Source: Candidatus Dichloromethanomonas elyunquensis
GTDB lineage: Bacteria > Bacillota > Desulfitobacteriia > Desulfitobacteriales > Syntrophobotulaceae
Reading direction: 5' to 3'
NCBI GenBank assembly: GCA_001515265.1
Contig: LNDB01000001.1
Coordinates: 143,044 to 207,043, forward strand
DNA length: 64,000 nt
Positions 16,202 through 25,397 of this stretch are shown here, piece after piece (position 1 is the stretch's first letter; each line of letters starts with the position of its first letter). The position numbers were made by a program, and so were the translations under genes. The notes under the pieces were generated by a model. The model was not told the origin of the DNA. It saw only the letters and a program-made list of their open reading frames with translations, and ran no database searches.

Positions 16202-18073
16202 TTAATCTATCTGCCTGTACCTGACCGGTTTGGCGGTTTCGGGGCACACTCCGCATTCACCGCATCTTCCGCGGCAGTCAGGGGTTGTTTCTTCTGACAG
16301 GGCCTTTTCATATTCACCCCAAAGATATGACTTTTTTACTCCGGTACTAAGATGATCCCAAGGAAGAATCTCATCCTGATCAAATTTCCGGTTGGCATAA
16401 AAAGAAGGCTCAATTCCGGTTTCAGTCATTCCCCGCTGCCAAAGCTCCAGATGAAAGTATTCGGTCCATCCATCAAATTTGCAACCTGCATTGACGACCC
16501 ATTCCAAGAGGCTGGCCAATCTGCGGTCTCCTTTGGCAAGGACCGCTTCGATAAAACTTGTCCCGGCATCATGATAAATAAACTTAATGCGTTGATCCCT
16601 TAATCTTTTCTTCAGATATTCTTGTTTTTGTTTTAGAAGTTCCATGGAATCCTGGCCTTCCCATTGGAAAGGGGTATGCGGTTTAGGAACAAATGAGCTT
16701 GCCGAAACCGTGACTTTTGCCCCTCTTCTTCCGGCTTTGCGGGATATTTCCAGTACTTTTCGTGCTTGGTCGATGATTCCGTCCAGATCTTCATAGGTCT
16801 CTGCAGGCAGCCCAATCATATAATAAAGTTTGATGCTGCTCCAGCCGGCTCGAAACGCTGCCTCAGTAGTTCTGAGAAGATCCTCTTCCGTGACGCCTTT
16901 GTTGATCACATCCCGCAGCCGCTGGGTTCCGGCCTCAGGGGCGAAAGTCAACCCTGATTTTCTGACCTTTTGAACCTGTTCTGCGATCTTCACTTCAAAA
17001 GAATCCAACCGCAGGGAAGGGAGCGATACGCTGACACCTTTTTCCTGCATTTTGGCCATTAACTCTTCGAGTACCCTGTTTACACAGGTGTAATCACTGG
17101 TTGATAAAGATACCAGTGATATTTCCTCGTAGCCCGTAGCTTCTATAGATCTCTGACCCTGTTCAATCAAAGCCTCCGGGGACCTTTCCCTTAGGGGTCT
17201 GTAGATCATCCCCGCCTGACAAAAGCGGCAGCCTCTGGTACAGCCCCGCATCACTTCCAGCATTACCCGGTCATGGACGGCTTCAGTATAGGGAACAATT
17301 ACCTTTTCCGGGAAATAAGCCGCACTGAAATCTTGCATCACCGTCTTCTTAATGAGCCGGGGAGCGCCCTCTTCAACTTTAAATTCTTGGATGGTTCCAT
17401 CCTGATTATAGGCAAAATCATAGAACATGGGAACATAAATTCCCTGTAATTTGGTTAATTCCTTAAGAATCTCAATCTTAGACTTTCCCTTATTTTTATT
17501 TTCTTGAATGACATGAAGAGCGGCAGGGAATTGTTCCTCCCCTTCCCCAATCAGGAAAAAATCCACAAATGGGGCAATGGGTTCCGGATTATAGGCACAG
17601 GGACCTCCGGCGATAACAAAAGGAAATTCATGACGGTCTGTTTTTATCCTGTCGCTGGATCTTAAGGGTATTTCACTCAGCTTTAACATATTTAAAATAT
17701 TTGTATAGCTTAATTCGTACTGGAGTGTAAAAGCGACCACATCAAAATCCTTTAGGGGATGAAAAGATTCTAAAGCGTAAAGAGGAATACCTTCCTCTTT
17801 CATTTTTTCTTCCATGTCCGGCCAGGGAGCAAAAGCCCGCTCACACAAAAACTCATCATAAGAATTGATGAGACCATAAAGAATCCGTAAAGCCAGATTA
17901 GACATTCCTACTTCATAAACATCCGGAAAAATAAAAGCCGCCTTTACATCCGTTTTGTCCCAATCTTTATGAATGATATTCCATTCTCCGCCCACATAGC
18001 GGCCTGGTTTCATGACTTTAAGAAGAATACGGTCAAGCCGGCTGCGGATCCGCTCATTATCCTTGTTGTGCAT
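16202..18073 (-). CDS. TIGR03960-type radical SAM protein (B12-binding + radical SAM)
   Basis: A 623-aa radical SAM enzyme of unknown substrate. The N-terminal third contains a cobalamin-binding-like region (AAFIFPDVYEVGMSNLALRILY). The [4Fe-4S] motif is CTRGCRFCQAG (CxxxCxxC) at about residue 290, with GLPAETYEDLDGI further on. The extreme C-terminus has a Cys cluster (CRGRCGECGVC) that could hold another cluster. Genomes conserve this gene directly upstream of the DUF2344 gene and RNase G, as here, although a plus-strand DUF2935 gene has been inserted between them. The two proteins probably act together. Confidence 0.92.
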   Translation of the reverse strand: MHNKDNERIRSRLDRILLKVMKPGRYVGGEWNIIHKDWDKTDVKAAFIFPDVYEVGMSNLALRILYGLINSYDEFLCERAFAPWPDMEEKMKEEGIPLYALESFHPLKDFDVVAFTLQYELSYTNILNMLKLSEIPLRSSDRIKTDRHEFPFVIAGGPCAYNPEPIAPFVDFFLIGEGEEQFPAALHVIQENKNKGKSKIEILKELTKLQGIYVPMFYDFAYNQDGTIQEFKVEEGAPRLIKKTVMQDFSAAYFPEKVIVPYTEAVHDRVMLEVMRGCTRGCRFCQAGMIYRPLRERSPEALIEQGQRSIEATGYEEISLVSLSTSDYTCVNRVLEELMAKMQEKGVSVSLPSLRLDSFEVKIAEQVQKVRKSGLTFAPEAGTQRLRDVINKGVTEEDLLRTTEAAFRAGWSSIKLYYMIGLPAETYEDLDGIIDQARKVLEISRKAGRRGAKVTVSASSFVPKPHTPFQWEGQDSMELLKQKQEYLKKRLRDQRIKFIYHDAGTSFIEAVLAKGDRRLASLLEWVVNAGCKFDGWTEYFHLELWQRGMTETGIEPSFYANRKFDQDEILPWDHLSTGVKKSYLWGEYEKALSEETTPDCRGRCGECGVCPETAKPVRYRQID

Positions 18074-18235
18074 TTTTGTTTTCTCCTTGGAAACTTTGGT
18101 AAATAATTATAGCATGTTGTCTTGCTCAGGGCAAAAATTATACACACTATAATTTAAAACGGCTTCACACTAACAGTGACCAACTGGTAACCCCTGCAAT
18201 ATAATACAATAACTTCAAACCAAGGGGGGATAAGT

Positions 18236-18784
18236 GTGTTTAAGTTTGCCAGCGGATTATTGTATCCGGTTGAGGTAAGCTGTCCGGACCCCGCTTTCGC
18301 GCAGATTATGTTTGAGCATTACGGGGGAAAAGACAGCGAGTTTTCGGCAGCAACCCAATATCTGAACCACCGTTCCAACATGTCTAATCCATACGTCAAG
18401 GAGTTATTGGGTATGATCGCCGCAGAAGAACACAGCCATATGGAAATGGTCGCTGTTTCCATCCGTAAACTGGGAGGGCCTCCGCTTTGTTATGTGAATT
18501 CGGAGGGAATGCCATGGAATCTCAGCTATATTGATCAGAGCCTTGATCCTATTGCTATGCTGCAAGCTGATACCGAAGCAGAAATCCGGGCGCGTCAGTT
18601 ATATGATCAGCATTTTGTCATGACTCAAGATCCGGCATTAAAACAAATGATCCGTTTTCTGGGCAGCCGGGAAGATGTCCATAAGTACTTATTTGAAAAA
18701 TCCCGGATGCTCATTCTTCAGGGAGCAGGACCGGAACAATTCAAGAAATTAATTACCGAGTATAGGATGAGTTTTCCGACATAA
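18236..18784 (+). CDS. cotJC: CotJC-like spore coat protein (manganese catalase family)
   Basis: A 182-aa ferritin-like protein of the Mn-catalase/CotJC group, found in the inner spore coat of Bacillus. Metal-ligand blocks are visible: YGGKDSEFSAATQYLNHR (Glu), IAAEEHSHMEMV (Glu-x-x-His), TEAEIRARQLYDQHF (Glu) and GSREDVHKYLF (Glu-x-x-His). The start is GTG with the strong GGGGGATAAGT box before it. It is a solitary plus-strand gene; cotJA/cotJB are not adjacent. A terminator follows. A role in spore oxidative protection is inferred. Confidence 0.9.
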   Translation: MFKFASGLLYPVEVSCPDPAFAQIMFEHYGGKDSEFSAATQYLNHRSNMSNPYVKELLGMIAAEEHSHMEMVAVSIRKLGGPPLCYVNSEGMPWNLSYIDQSLDPIAMLQADTEAEIRARQLYDQHFVMTQDPALKQMIRFLGSREDVHKYLFEKSRMLILQGAGPEQFKKLITEYRMSFPT

Positions 18785-18814
18785 CTGCATTTGCTTATTT
18801 GCACAATATAAAAC

Positions 18815-18853
18815 TAGGCAATCCCGGAGGAATTCCCCGGGGTTACCTTTTTC
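18815..18853 (+). terminator. Terminator after cotJC
   Basis: AATCCCGG and CCCCGGGGTT arms flank a short loop and are followed by ACCTTTTTC, 35 bp past the cotJC stop. It is in the convergent gap with spoIVFB. Confidence 0.65.
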
Positions 18854-18868
18854 TTACCGGGAGAAAAA

Positions 18869-19738
18869 TTAAACCAGATCCCCCACTTTGCATTCCAATC
18901 CCCGGTCCATCATACCCTGCACAATTTCGGTCTCACTGAAAGTCTTTTCTATTTTATCCTTTCTCCCTAAAACATTGATGAGGCTGTAGCGGTCAGAGGC
19001 AAGTTCGTCCATAATCCGGCGGAGCGGAGTATCCCTGGGGACCGTAAACGAATTGCTCCGCATCAGCCCTTTATTGAGAAGCTGCTCTTTCTTACGGCAT
19101 AGTTGTTTGAGAAAAACAATCTTTGCCTTTGCGATTTCTTTTTCGCTGCCTATCCAGAAAAATACACCAAGCACAATAAAAAGGGGAGGTTCGTAGAGAT
19201 AATAGCCAAAACCCTGCAAGGCAAATCCCAAAAGAACAAAAATTCCGCCGACCCATTTGCCGCCGGCCGCTAAAAACTTCGTGGTTTTAACAAATCCAAA
19301 AGTCCCGGAAAAAAACGCTCTTGCAATCCTCCCTCCGTCCAAGGGCATTACAGGGATAAGGTTAAAACATGCCAGCCAAAAGTTGATTTTGACAACTTCC
19401 AGAACCCATTCGCCGTTGAGAATCCCCTCCCACCGCAAAAACTGCAAAAGAAGGAACAAAGCAAAATTAAAGGCCGGTCCTGCGAAAGCGATGACCGTCT
19501 CTTCCTTCCTTTTTCCTTCAAAAGTATCTTCCAGAACAGCGGTTCCCCCGTAAGGGTACAGTTCAATACTTTTCACTTTTATACCATATCCCCTTGCTGC
19601 CAGAACATGAAACAGCTCATGCAGTATGACAATTCCAAAAACAATAATAGCTCTTACGGCCAAGCCGCCAAGAGCGCATATCAGTAAAAGTCCTACAAAC
19701 GTAGGATGAATTCTAATCGTTATTCCTCTCAACTGCAT
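18869..19738 (-). CDS. spoIVFB: SpoIVFB-type site-2 protease (M50)
   Basis: An intramembrane zinc metalloprotease; in Bacillus, SpoIVFB cuts pro-sigmaK in the mother cell. The active-site HExxH is HELFHVLAARGYGIK near residue 40. The third ligand motif is NLIPVMPLDGGRI near residue 130. Several transmembrane helices surround them. A C-terminal domain (about 230-289, VPRDTPLRRIMDELASDRYSLINV) resembles a CBS-type regulatory half. At 289 aa it matches SpoIVFB. It lies 23 bp after the M23-like gene, the classical spoIVFA-spoIVFB order. Confidence 0.92.
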   Translation of the reverse strand: MQLRGITIRIHPTFVGLLLICALGGLAVRAIIVFGIVILHELFHVLAARGYGIKVKSIELYPYGGTAVLEDTFEGKRKEETVIAFAGPAFNFALFLLLQFLRWEGILNGEWVLEVVKINFWLACFNLIPVMPLDGGRIARAFFSGTFGFVKTTKFLAAGGKWVGGIFVLLGFALQGFGYYLYEPPLFIVLGVFFWIGSEKEIAKAKIVFLKQLCRKKEQLLNKGLMRSNSFTVPRDTPLRRIMDELASDRYSLINVLGRKDKIEKTFSETEIVQGMMDRGLECKVGDLV

Positions 19739-19761
19739 TTCTATCCCGCCTAAACTTGGGC

Positions 19762-20505
19762 TTATTTACTTTGAATCAGATATGGAATAGGATTAACCGG
19801 TTTGCCGTTTTTAGACAGTTCCAAATAGAGCCAAGGTTTTTGTCTTGATCCATTAATCCCAACAGTCCCAATCCTCAGACCCATAGAAACCGGGTCGCCC
19901 TTCTTGATGGATACTTCTCCGAGATTTCCGATGACACCTTCCCACCCGTTTCCAAAATTGATTTTAATATATTTGCCAAACATGTTATTCTGGCTTGATT
20001 CCAGAACGATACCTTCATTGGGACAAAACACCGGCGTTCCGAGTGAACTCTCGATCTCAATTCCCTGACTAAGCGCTCCCTCGAAGTTCTTTCCCTGAAA
20101 CCCCACCTTTACCGGGCCCGCAACCGGCGGATAGAATATTCCCTGAATTTGATTATTCACGGGTGTACTTTCCTGATTCGGAACCCCCATAGCCTCTTTG
20201 GCCATTGAATTTAGGGACGTATATAAATTTCCGCTGTCCATGCTGTTTTTATAAACTGAGTGTACGCTTTGAGATAGAAAGTCTTCTCCTTTCGTGCTAA
20301 AAACAACGGTTAGAAAGAAAAGAGCGGATAAGATCACTCTTTTCTGACTTCCGTTTAACTGTTCTAGAATGTTTTTTGGCGTACTTTGATTGAAATAATA
20401 CCTCTTACCCCTTGGATAATCCCTATTGTTCTCGGAGTGGTCCCTGCCTATCGCCTGTGCCGCTTTTTCCCACTCCCAATCGTCCCAACGTTCGAAAGGA
20501 TTCAT
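19762..20505 (-). CDS. spoIVFA: SpoIVFA-like protein with degenerate LytM/M23 domain
   Basis: A 247-aa bitopic protein. A single membrane segment (RVILSALFFLTVVF) follows about 55 N-terminal residues, and the C-terminal 115 residues form an M23/LytM fold (GTPVFCPNEGIVLESSQNN, GNGWEGVIGNLGEVSIKKGDPV). The zinc ligands are missing: the HxxxD position reads IEIESS, and HxH reads WLYLEL. It is therefore a non-enzymatic LytM domain, as in SpoIVFA and SpoIIQ. In Bacillus it anchors and inhibits SpoIVFB; the operon position supports that here. Confidence 0.87.
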   Translation of the reverse strand: MNPFERWDDWEWEKAAQAIGRDHSENNRDYPRGKRYYFNQSTPKNILEQLNGSQKRVILSALFFLTVVFSTKGEDFLSQSVHSVYKNSMDSGNLYTSLNSMAKEAMGVPNQESTPVNNQIQGIFYPPVAGPVKVGFQGKNFEGALSQGIEIESSLGTPVFCPNEGIVLESSQNNMFGKYIKINFGNGWEGVIGNLGEVSIKKGDPVSMGLRIGTVGINGSRQKPWLYLELSKNGKPVNPIPYLIQSK

Positions 20506-20569
20506 TTACCCACCACCTTTTAGGGGTTTTTTTGTAGACAACCCTGTTAGAAGATATGTCCGGGCAAAG

Positions 20570-20599
20570 AAAAAAAGAACTTTACAAAAAGTTCTTTTC
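20570..20599 (-). terminator. Terminator hairpin upstream of spoIVFA
   Basis: AAAGAACTTT/AAAGTTCTTT arms with a TTGT loop, followed by a T-run on the minus strand. It lies 100 bp past rodA and 65 bp before spoIVFA, so it separates the rod/min operon from the spoIVF operon. The symmetric A/T flanks would also allow termination on the plus strand. Confidence 0.7.
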
Positions 20600-20615
20600 A
20601 CACCTTGTATTCTTT

Positions 20616-20678
20616 GATATTTGAGTATTCGTAAGCGAACCGCTTCGGCGCGTGGTGAGCGGGTAATACTCAAATATC
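20616..20678. repeat. 14-bp perfect inverted repeat with 35-nt GC-rich centre, at the rodA stop
   Basis: GATATTTGAGTATT (20616-20629) and AATACTCAAATATC (20665-20678) are exact inverse complements. The spacer contains further GC-rich complementary pieces (CCGCTT...GAGCGG). The right arm ends one base before the rodA stop codon. It is not followed by a T-run on either strand, so it is not a plain terminator. Confidence 0.7.
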
Positions 20679-20679
20679 T

Positions 20680-21852
20680 TTAAAACATTGGCCGCTCTCC
20701 CCTTAACCCAACACTCATCACTAAACCCACAGCCAGCATATTAGCCCACATCGAACTGCCTCCGGATGAGATAAAAGGGAGGGGGATACCGGTTACAGGC
20801 ATAATACCTGAAGTCATTCCAATATTAATAAAGATATGAAAGGCCATCATCGAAACCACTCCTGAAGCGATAAGCGTTCCGAAATTATCCCTGGATTTCA
20901 TGGCGATATTAATCAGTCTTAATAAAAAAATACAGAAAATAAAAAGCAGAATAGCTGTTCCGATGAAACCGAACTCTTCGCCAACGACTGAAAATATAAA
21001 ATCAGTATGATGCTCGGGGAGAAAATTAAGTTGTCCCTGCGTCCCCATCCGGTAACCTTTACCCCATAAACCGCCTGATCCAATTGCCCAAACGGATTGT
21101 ATGACATGATAACCGTCTCCGGAGGTGTCGCGCGAGGGATCAATAAATACAATTAACCGGTTTAGCTGGTAATCCTTTAAGGGAAGGGGAAGCCCTTGCA
21201 GATATTTAAGCGGCCAAGGCAGGTTGGAAGCAAAATGCAAGTAGACTGCCGTTACCGTTGCAGCTATAGTGCCAATAATAATACCCCCAAATTTTAAGGG
21301 ATTTGCTCCGGCAACAAACATCATCCCGACAAAGATGGCCCCAAACACCAATGCGGTCCCCAAATCAGGCTGGAGAAAAACGAAAACCGTGGGAGGCATC
21401 ACAAATAAAAGGGGAAGAACAAAATCTTTCACATCATTCAGTTTACCTTTTCTGTCAGCGAGAAAATTGGCAAAAGTAACAATTAACAAAACCTTGGCAA
21501 ATTCCGAAGGCTGAATACTCTGAGTAGAAGTGATTTGAATCCAGCGTTGGGCACCTTTAGCAGAAGATCCAACAAAGAAAACCAGGATTAACAGCAAAAT
21601 ATTGAATCCATAGATCCACCAATTGATTTTCCGCCAGTGCTCGTAATCCAACGCAGCAATAACGGCAGCCATGGCCAGCCCTGTAACAATCCAGACAGCT
21701 TGCGTTTTCACATAGTGATAGGGATCAGACGGAATAACATTAATCGATGCTGTACTTAGGATAAGGAGGCTGGCCCCCAATAATAACGCTAGGGTCAAAA
21801 GCATACCCGAATCAAATCCCTGTAGAAATTTCCTGTCAGATTTCTTCGCCAT
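20680..21852 (-). CDS. rodA: RodA, SEDS peptidoglycan glycosyltransferase
   Basis: A polytopic SEDS-family glycosyltransferase that polymerises lipid II during cylindrical growth, partnered with PBP2 (mrdA, encoded upstream in the same operon). Motifs: SSAKGAQRWIQI, IQPSEFAKVLLI, FLQPDLGTALVF, LPEHHTDFIFSVVGEEFG and GIPLPFISSGGSSM. About ten membrane helices are present. The ATG at 21852 (MAKKSDRK) with AAGG 9 nt upstream is preferred to the ORF-track start six codons earlier, though the latter cannot be excluded. Confidence 0.95.
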   Translation of the reverse strand: MAKKSDRKFLQGFDSGMLLTLALLLGASLLILSTASINVIPSDPYHYVKTQAVWIVTGLAMAAVIAALDYEHWRKINWWIYGFNILLLILVFFVGSSAKGAQRWIQITSTQSIQPSEFAKVLLIVTFANFLADRKGKLNDVKDFVLPLLFVMPPTVFVFLQPDLGTALVFGAIFVGMMFVAGANPLKFGGIIIGTIAATVTAVYLHFASNLPWPLKYLQGLPLPLKDYQLNRLIVFIDPSRDTSGDGYHVIQSVWAIGSGGLWGKGYRMGTQGQLNFLPEHHTDFIFSVVGEEFGFIGTAILLFIFCIFLLRLINIAMKSRDNFGTLIASGVVSMMAFHIFINIGMTSGIMPVTGIPLPFISSGGSSMWANMLAVGLVMSVGLRGERPMF

Positions 21853-21969
21853 CTGCATTTTCCTTATCATTTAAATTAAATTCTATAAAAAATTATATCA
21901 TACCAAACTCCTTTACAGAAGGTGTCAACATCCAAACTGATCCAATACCGGACAGCAAAAATTCTAACT

Positions 21970-22257
21970 CTAAGATGTCTGGCCCCGTTCCATATAGTCA
22001 CGCCTAATCTTTTTAACAGGAATGCTCGCGACCAATGCGACTTCCTGCTCATCCTGATCCAAATGCACCTCCATACCTTCTTCATCAATAATCATATAAT
22101 CGGATATTACACGTAAAAGATCTTCTTTCAGCCTGTTCATAAGATAGGGTGAGATACTGGCCCGGTCATGAACCAGGACCAGACGCAAACGTTCTTTTGC
22201 ATAAATACGGCTATTAGGTGTGTGTTTGCCCAGCACACGAAACAAAAGCTCCCACAA
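21970..22257 (-). CDS. minE: MinE cell-division topological specificity factor
   Basis: A 95-aa partner that stimulates MinD ATPase and displaces it from the membrane, creating Min oscillation. Residues 1-12 form the membrane-targeting/MinD-binding segment (WELLFRVLGK). AKERLRLVLVHDRASISPYLMNRLKEDLLRVISDYMIID is the conserved anti-MinCD core, and EVALVASIPVKKIRR ends the topological domain. The start is TTG at 22257, seven nt after GGGAGGT; the ATG used in the track is too far upstream. It overlaps the minD operon closely (27-bp gap). Confidence 0.95.
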   Translation of the reverse strand: MWELLFRVLGKHTPNSRIYAKERLRLVLVHDRASISPYLMNRLKEDLLRVISDYMIIDEEGMEVHLDQDEQEVALVASIPVKKIRRDYMERGQTS

Positions 22258-22284
22258 GATTATTACCTCCCCTCTGTGCAAGGC

Positions 22285-23079
22285 CTAGCGCATGCCGACT
22301 AATCTTTTGAGCTTACCCATAATACTATTGGATACATCAAGGTTCATTAAAGAAACCTCTTCACCCCTTATTCTTTGAGCAATCCTGCGATATGCTTCAC
22401 CGGCTTGGGAAATAACATCCATGACTGCGGGTTCGCCCTTATTCGTGGAAACAATGATTTTTTCATCCTCCGGCACTACGCCGAGAAGATCAATCGCCAG
22501 GATATCGACGATATCTTCAATATCCATCATGTCTCCCTGTTTCACCATTCGGGGACGGATCCGGTTGATGATGAGTTTGGGGTTGCGCAAATCCGCGCTT
22601 TCCAATAAGCCTATGATTCTGTCAGCATCTCGGACAGCACTGACTTCCGGAGTAGTCACTACAACGGCTTTATCCGCTCCTGCGATTGCATTATAAAAGC
22701 CTTGTTCGATTCCTGCAGGACAATCGATTAGCGTATAATCAAACTCATCCTGCAATTCTTCACACAGAATTTCCATCTCGTCCGGACTTACCGCCGTTTT
22801 ATCCTTGGTCTGGGCAGCCGGAAGCAAGTATAAGCTATTAAAGCGTTTGTCCTTGATCAGAGCCTGTTTTAAGCGGCAATTCCCACTGGTGACATCTACG
22901 ATGTCATAGACGATTCTATTCTCTAATCCCATTACAACATCAAGATTGCGGAGGCCGATATCCGTATCCACCAATACTACTTTATACCCCGCGAAGGCCA
23001 GTGCCGTACCTAGGTTAGCGGTTGTAGTAGTTTTCCCCACGCCACCTTTCCCTGATGTTATGACAATTGTTTCACCCAT
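22285..23079 (-). CDS. minD: MinD septum-site-determining ATPase
   Basis: A membrane-associated deviant-Walker ATPase. TSGKGGVGKTTTTANLG is the P-loop with the signature Lys; VVLVDTDIGLRNLDV and YTLIDCPAGIEQGF are switch regions. The C-terminal amphipathic helix (SIMGKLKRLVGMR) is the membrane-targeting sequence. The length of 264 aa is standard. Upstream, where minC is expected between mrdA and minD, there is only a 233-bp gap with a terminator; no minC is in the window. Confidence 0.97.
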   Translation of the reverse strand: MGETIVITSGKGGVGKTTTTANLGTALAFAGYKVVLVDTDIGLRNLDVVMGLENRIVYDIVDVTSGNCRLKQALIKDKRFNSLYLLPAAQTKDKTAVSPDEMEILCEELQDEFDYTLIDCPAGIEQGFYNAIAGADKAVVVTTPEVSAVRDADRIIGLLESADLRNPKLIINRIRPRMVKQGDMMDIEDIVDILAIDLLGVVPEDEKIIVSTNKGEPAVMDVISQAGEAYRRIAQRIRGEEVSLMNLDVSNSIMGKLKRLVGMR

Positions 23080-23267
23080 TATCCAAGCCTACCTTTCATC
23101 TAATATGCAATTTTCCCATAAGCATCCATTCCAGGTAATATATTACATGAGGCGATGAAAAAAAATAATTCCTATTCTACCTGGAAATCCCCTGAAGATT
23201 TAAAAAATCTTTAGATTTTTCATGGAAAATGATTCTACAATCAACCTTCCTTTTCCTTTAGAAAAAA

Positions 23268-23299
23268 GAAAAAACCGAGGTTCAAATTCCCCGGTTTTT
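23268..23299 (-). terminator. Terminator between mrdA and minD
   Basis: AAAAACCGGGG and CCTCGGTTTTTTC arms on the minus strand just after the mrdA stop. This suggests that minD-minE-rodA is not simply read through from mreBCD-mrdA. Confidence 0.75.
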
Positions 23300-23312
23300 C
23301 TGATAATTACGT

Positions 23313-25376
23313 CTATTTCCAACCGAAATACTTGATAAACGCCGCTTTGGCGACAAGACCCGATGTATCTCCACCATGTCCGCCATATTCGACAACTCCC
23401 GCAAAAGCAATCTGAGGGTCATCGTATGGGGCGAAAGCAACAAACATTCCGTTATAGCTTTCCTCCTGCGCTGTTCCTTTAGAGCCGATCTGGGCCGTCC
23501 CTGTCTTGCCTCCTCCTGTGAACTGAGGAACATCGGCAAAAAGCCAGTTTGCCGTCCCTTGCCCACTTGTAACCTCAGACATCGCCTTTTTAACGATCTC
23601 CAAATTCTCTTGAGACACAGATACTTGATTCAGCAGCTGGGGTTGATTCTCTTTGACGACTTCTCCTGTGACCGGGTTAATGATTTGATCGACAAGATAA
23701 GGTTTAAAATGCTTGCCTCCGTTGACAATTGTCGCAACGTAATTGGCCATCTGGATCAATGAATAGGAATTATATCCCTGACCAATTGAATTATTATAAC
23801 TGTCAAAAAGCCGCCAGTCCACATAGAACTGTACTTTTTCCTTATAATCGGTTTCCACAAGGGCTATTTCATTTTGTTTCTGCTTTTCGAGATTCTTTTT
23901 TTGCTTGTCATCGGAGGCGTTGGTAAGAAGACCGGCGTATTTATCATCAATGGCCCTGAGCTGATCTTCCCTTTTTTTATCATAAGCAGGCTTAAAATAC
24001 TCTTTTTTCCACTCGGGTGACGGGGCAATTCCGATTCCTTCACCTGGAATATCTATACCCGTACCAACCCCCAACCCAAACTCGTTCGCAATCTGCTTAA
24101 TAAGCTCAGGTTGTCTATCAAAGACCCTCCGCCCAACAATTTGGAAATAAATATTTGAAGAATGGGCCAGCCCGCTATAGAGGTTGACCATGCCAAAGTT
24201 ATTTCCCCCCCATTCAGCTATCCCTTGGGGACCGAGTGAAGAAAGAGAATCCGCAAAAGAATCCTCGGGGGTAATTACCTCAGATTGCAGAGCCGCCATC
24301 GCCGTGATCATTTTAAATGTTGAACCGGGCGGGTACAACCCTGTTAAAGCACGGTTAAACGAAGCGGCATCTTTACTGCTGAAGTATTTTTGGGCAGTTT
24401 CATCCGAAATAACGCCGATTAAATCATTGGGGTTCATAAATGGTCTTGAGGCCATGGCCAAAATCTTCCCTGTCTTGACATCAATGACAACTGCTGCACC
24501 CGCTTGGGCATCGGGGTGAACCGTTTCGATACTTTTGACGACCTCATCCAGTTTTTGTTCTACCACTTTTTGCAATTCGCTGTCAATTGTCATTTTGATG
24601 GTATATCCAGGCTGGGCTTCCTGGACCGTTACCCGGTCAACCGGCCTGGCATTGCTATCGATACCAACGCTGTCAATACCATGGTTTCCTCTCAACCAGA
24701 CATCATAGCTTTTTTCCACGCCCATCTTTCCGACAAGGTCACCTTGGCCATAGCGGTAAGTATCGCCCTTGGCCTCAGCCTGCTGGTTGAATTGGTCCAG
24801 CTCACTTTGACTGATTTCACGCACATAGCCTAAGACCTGTCCTAATGTCGTGTTTTGAGTATAGACCCTTACAGGGATGGGTTCGATACTTACCCCGGGA
24901 AGCTCATTGCTGTGTTCGGCTATGACGGCCTGCAGCTGAGAGGGAACATCTTCCAAAATGATAACCGGCCGGTAACTTTCCCACTGTTGATTACGGATCA
25001 TCACATAAATATCTTCTGTAATTAACTCCACCGACTGATTGGCATTGGGCCAATAAGGCTTAACATACCCCGCTAATTTACTGACAACGTTTTTCCAGTC
25101 CTGATTTACTTTCTGAAGGTCTGTCCAATCCAAGACAAGGGCGAACTTTGGAACGCTTCTGGCCAATACAGCGTTATTGCGGTCAACGATCTCCCCTCTG
25201 ACCGCCGGGGTAGTGATATTCTTCATGACATTGCCGGCAGCCAGCCCCGCATAATACGATGCTTTGGCAATCTGCAGCCTCCAAAGGTTAAAACCGAGAA
25301 GCAAAAAAATAAGGACAACCGCAACACTAAGCCCCGTTAGCCTTTTGTGATAAGGTCGACGCTCTTTCCTTTCCAT
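23313..25376 (-). CDS. mrdA: Penicillin-binding protein 2 (class B, elongasome transpeptidase)
   Basis: A membrane-anchored DD-transpeptidase that cross-links peptidoglycan in the rod complex. One N-terminal membrane helix (LTGLSVAVVLIFLLLGFNLWRL) precedes the dimerisation domain and the transpeptidase domain. Catalytic motifs are SxxK in PPGSTFKMITA, SxN in SSNIYFQ and KTG in GGGKTGTAQIG. A lysine/glutamine-rich insertion (about residues 465-510, DDKQKKNLEKQKQNEI) lies between the SxN region and KTG. At 687 aa it is typical. It is followed by the terminator at 23268. Confidence 0.96.
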   Translation of the reverse strand: MERKERRPYHKRLTGLSVAVVLIFLLLGFNLWRLQIAKASYYAGLAAGNVMKNITTPAVRGEIVDRNNAVLARSVPKFALVLDWTDLQKVNQDWKNVVSKLAGYVKPYWPNANQSVELITEDIYVMIRNQQWESYRPVIILEDVPSQLQAVIAEHSNELPGVSIEPIPVRVYTQNTTLGQVLGYVREISQSELDQFNQQAEAKGDTYRYGQGDLVGKMGVEKSYDVWLRGNHGIDSVGIDSNARPVDRVTVQEAQPGYTIKMTIDSELQKVVEQKLDEVVKSIETVHPDAQAGAAVVIDVKTGKILAMASRPFMNPNDLIGVISDETAQKYFSSKDAASFNRALTGLYPPGSTFKMITAMAALQSEVITPEDSFADSLSSLGPQGIAEWGGNNFGMVNLYSGLAHSSNIYFQIVGRRVFDRQPELIKQIANEFGLGVGTGIDIPGEGIGIAPSPEWKKEYFKPAYDKKREDQLRAIDDKYAGLLTNASDDKQKKNLEKQKQNEIALVETDYKEKVQFYVDWRLFDSYNNSIGQGYNSYSLIQMANYVATIVNGGKHFKPYLVDQIINPVTGEVVKENQPQLLNQVSVSQENLEIVKKAMSEVTSGQGTANWLFADVPQFTGGGKTGTAQIGSKGTAQEESYNGMFVAFAPYDDPQIAFAGVVEYGGHGGDTSGLVAKAAFIKYFGWK

Positions 25377-25397
25377 CTTCTCTCACTCCTGTCTAAG

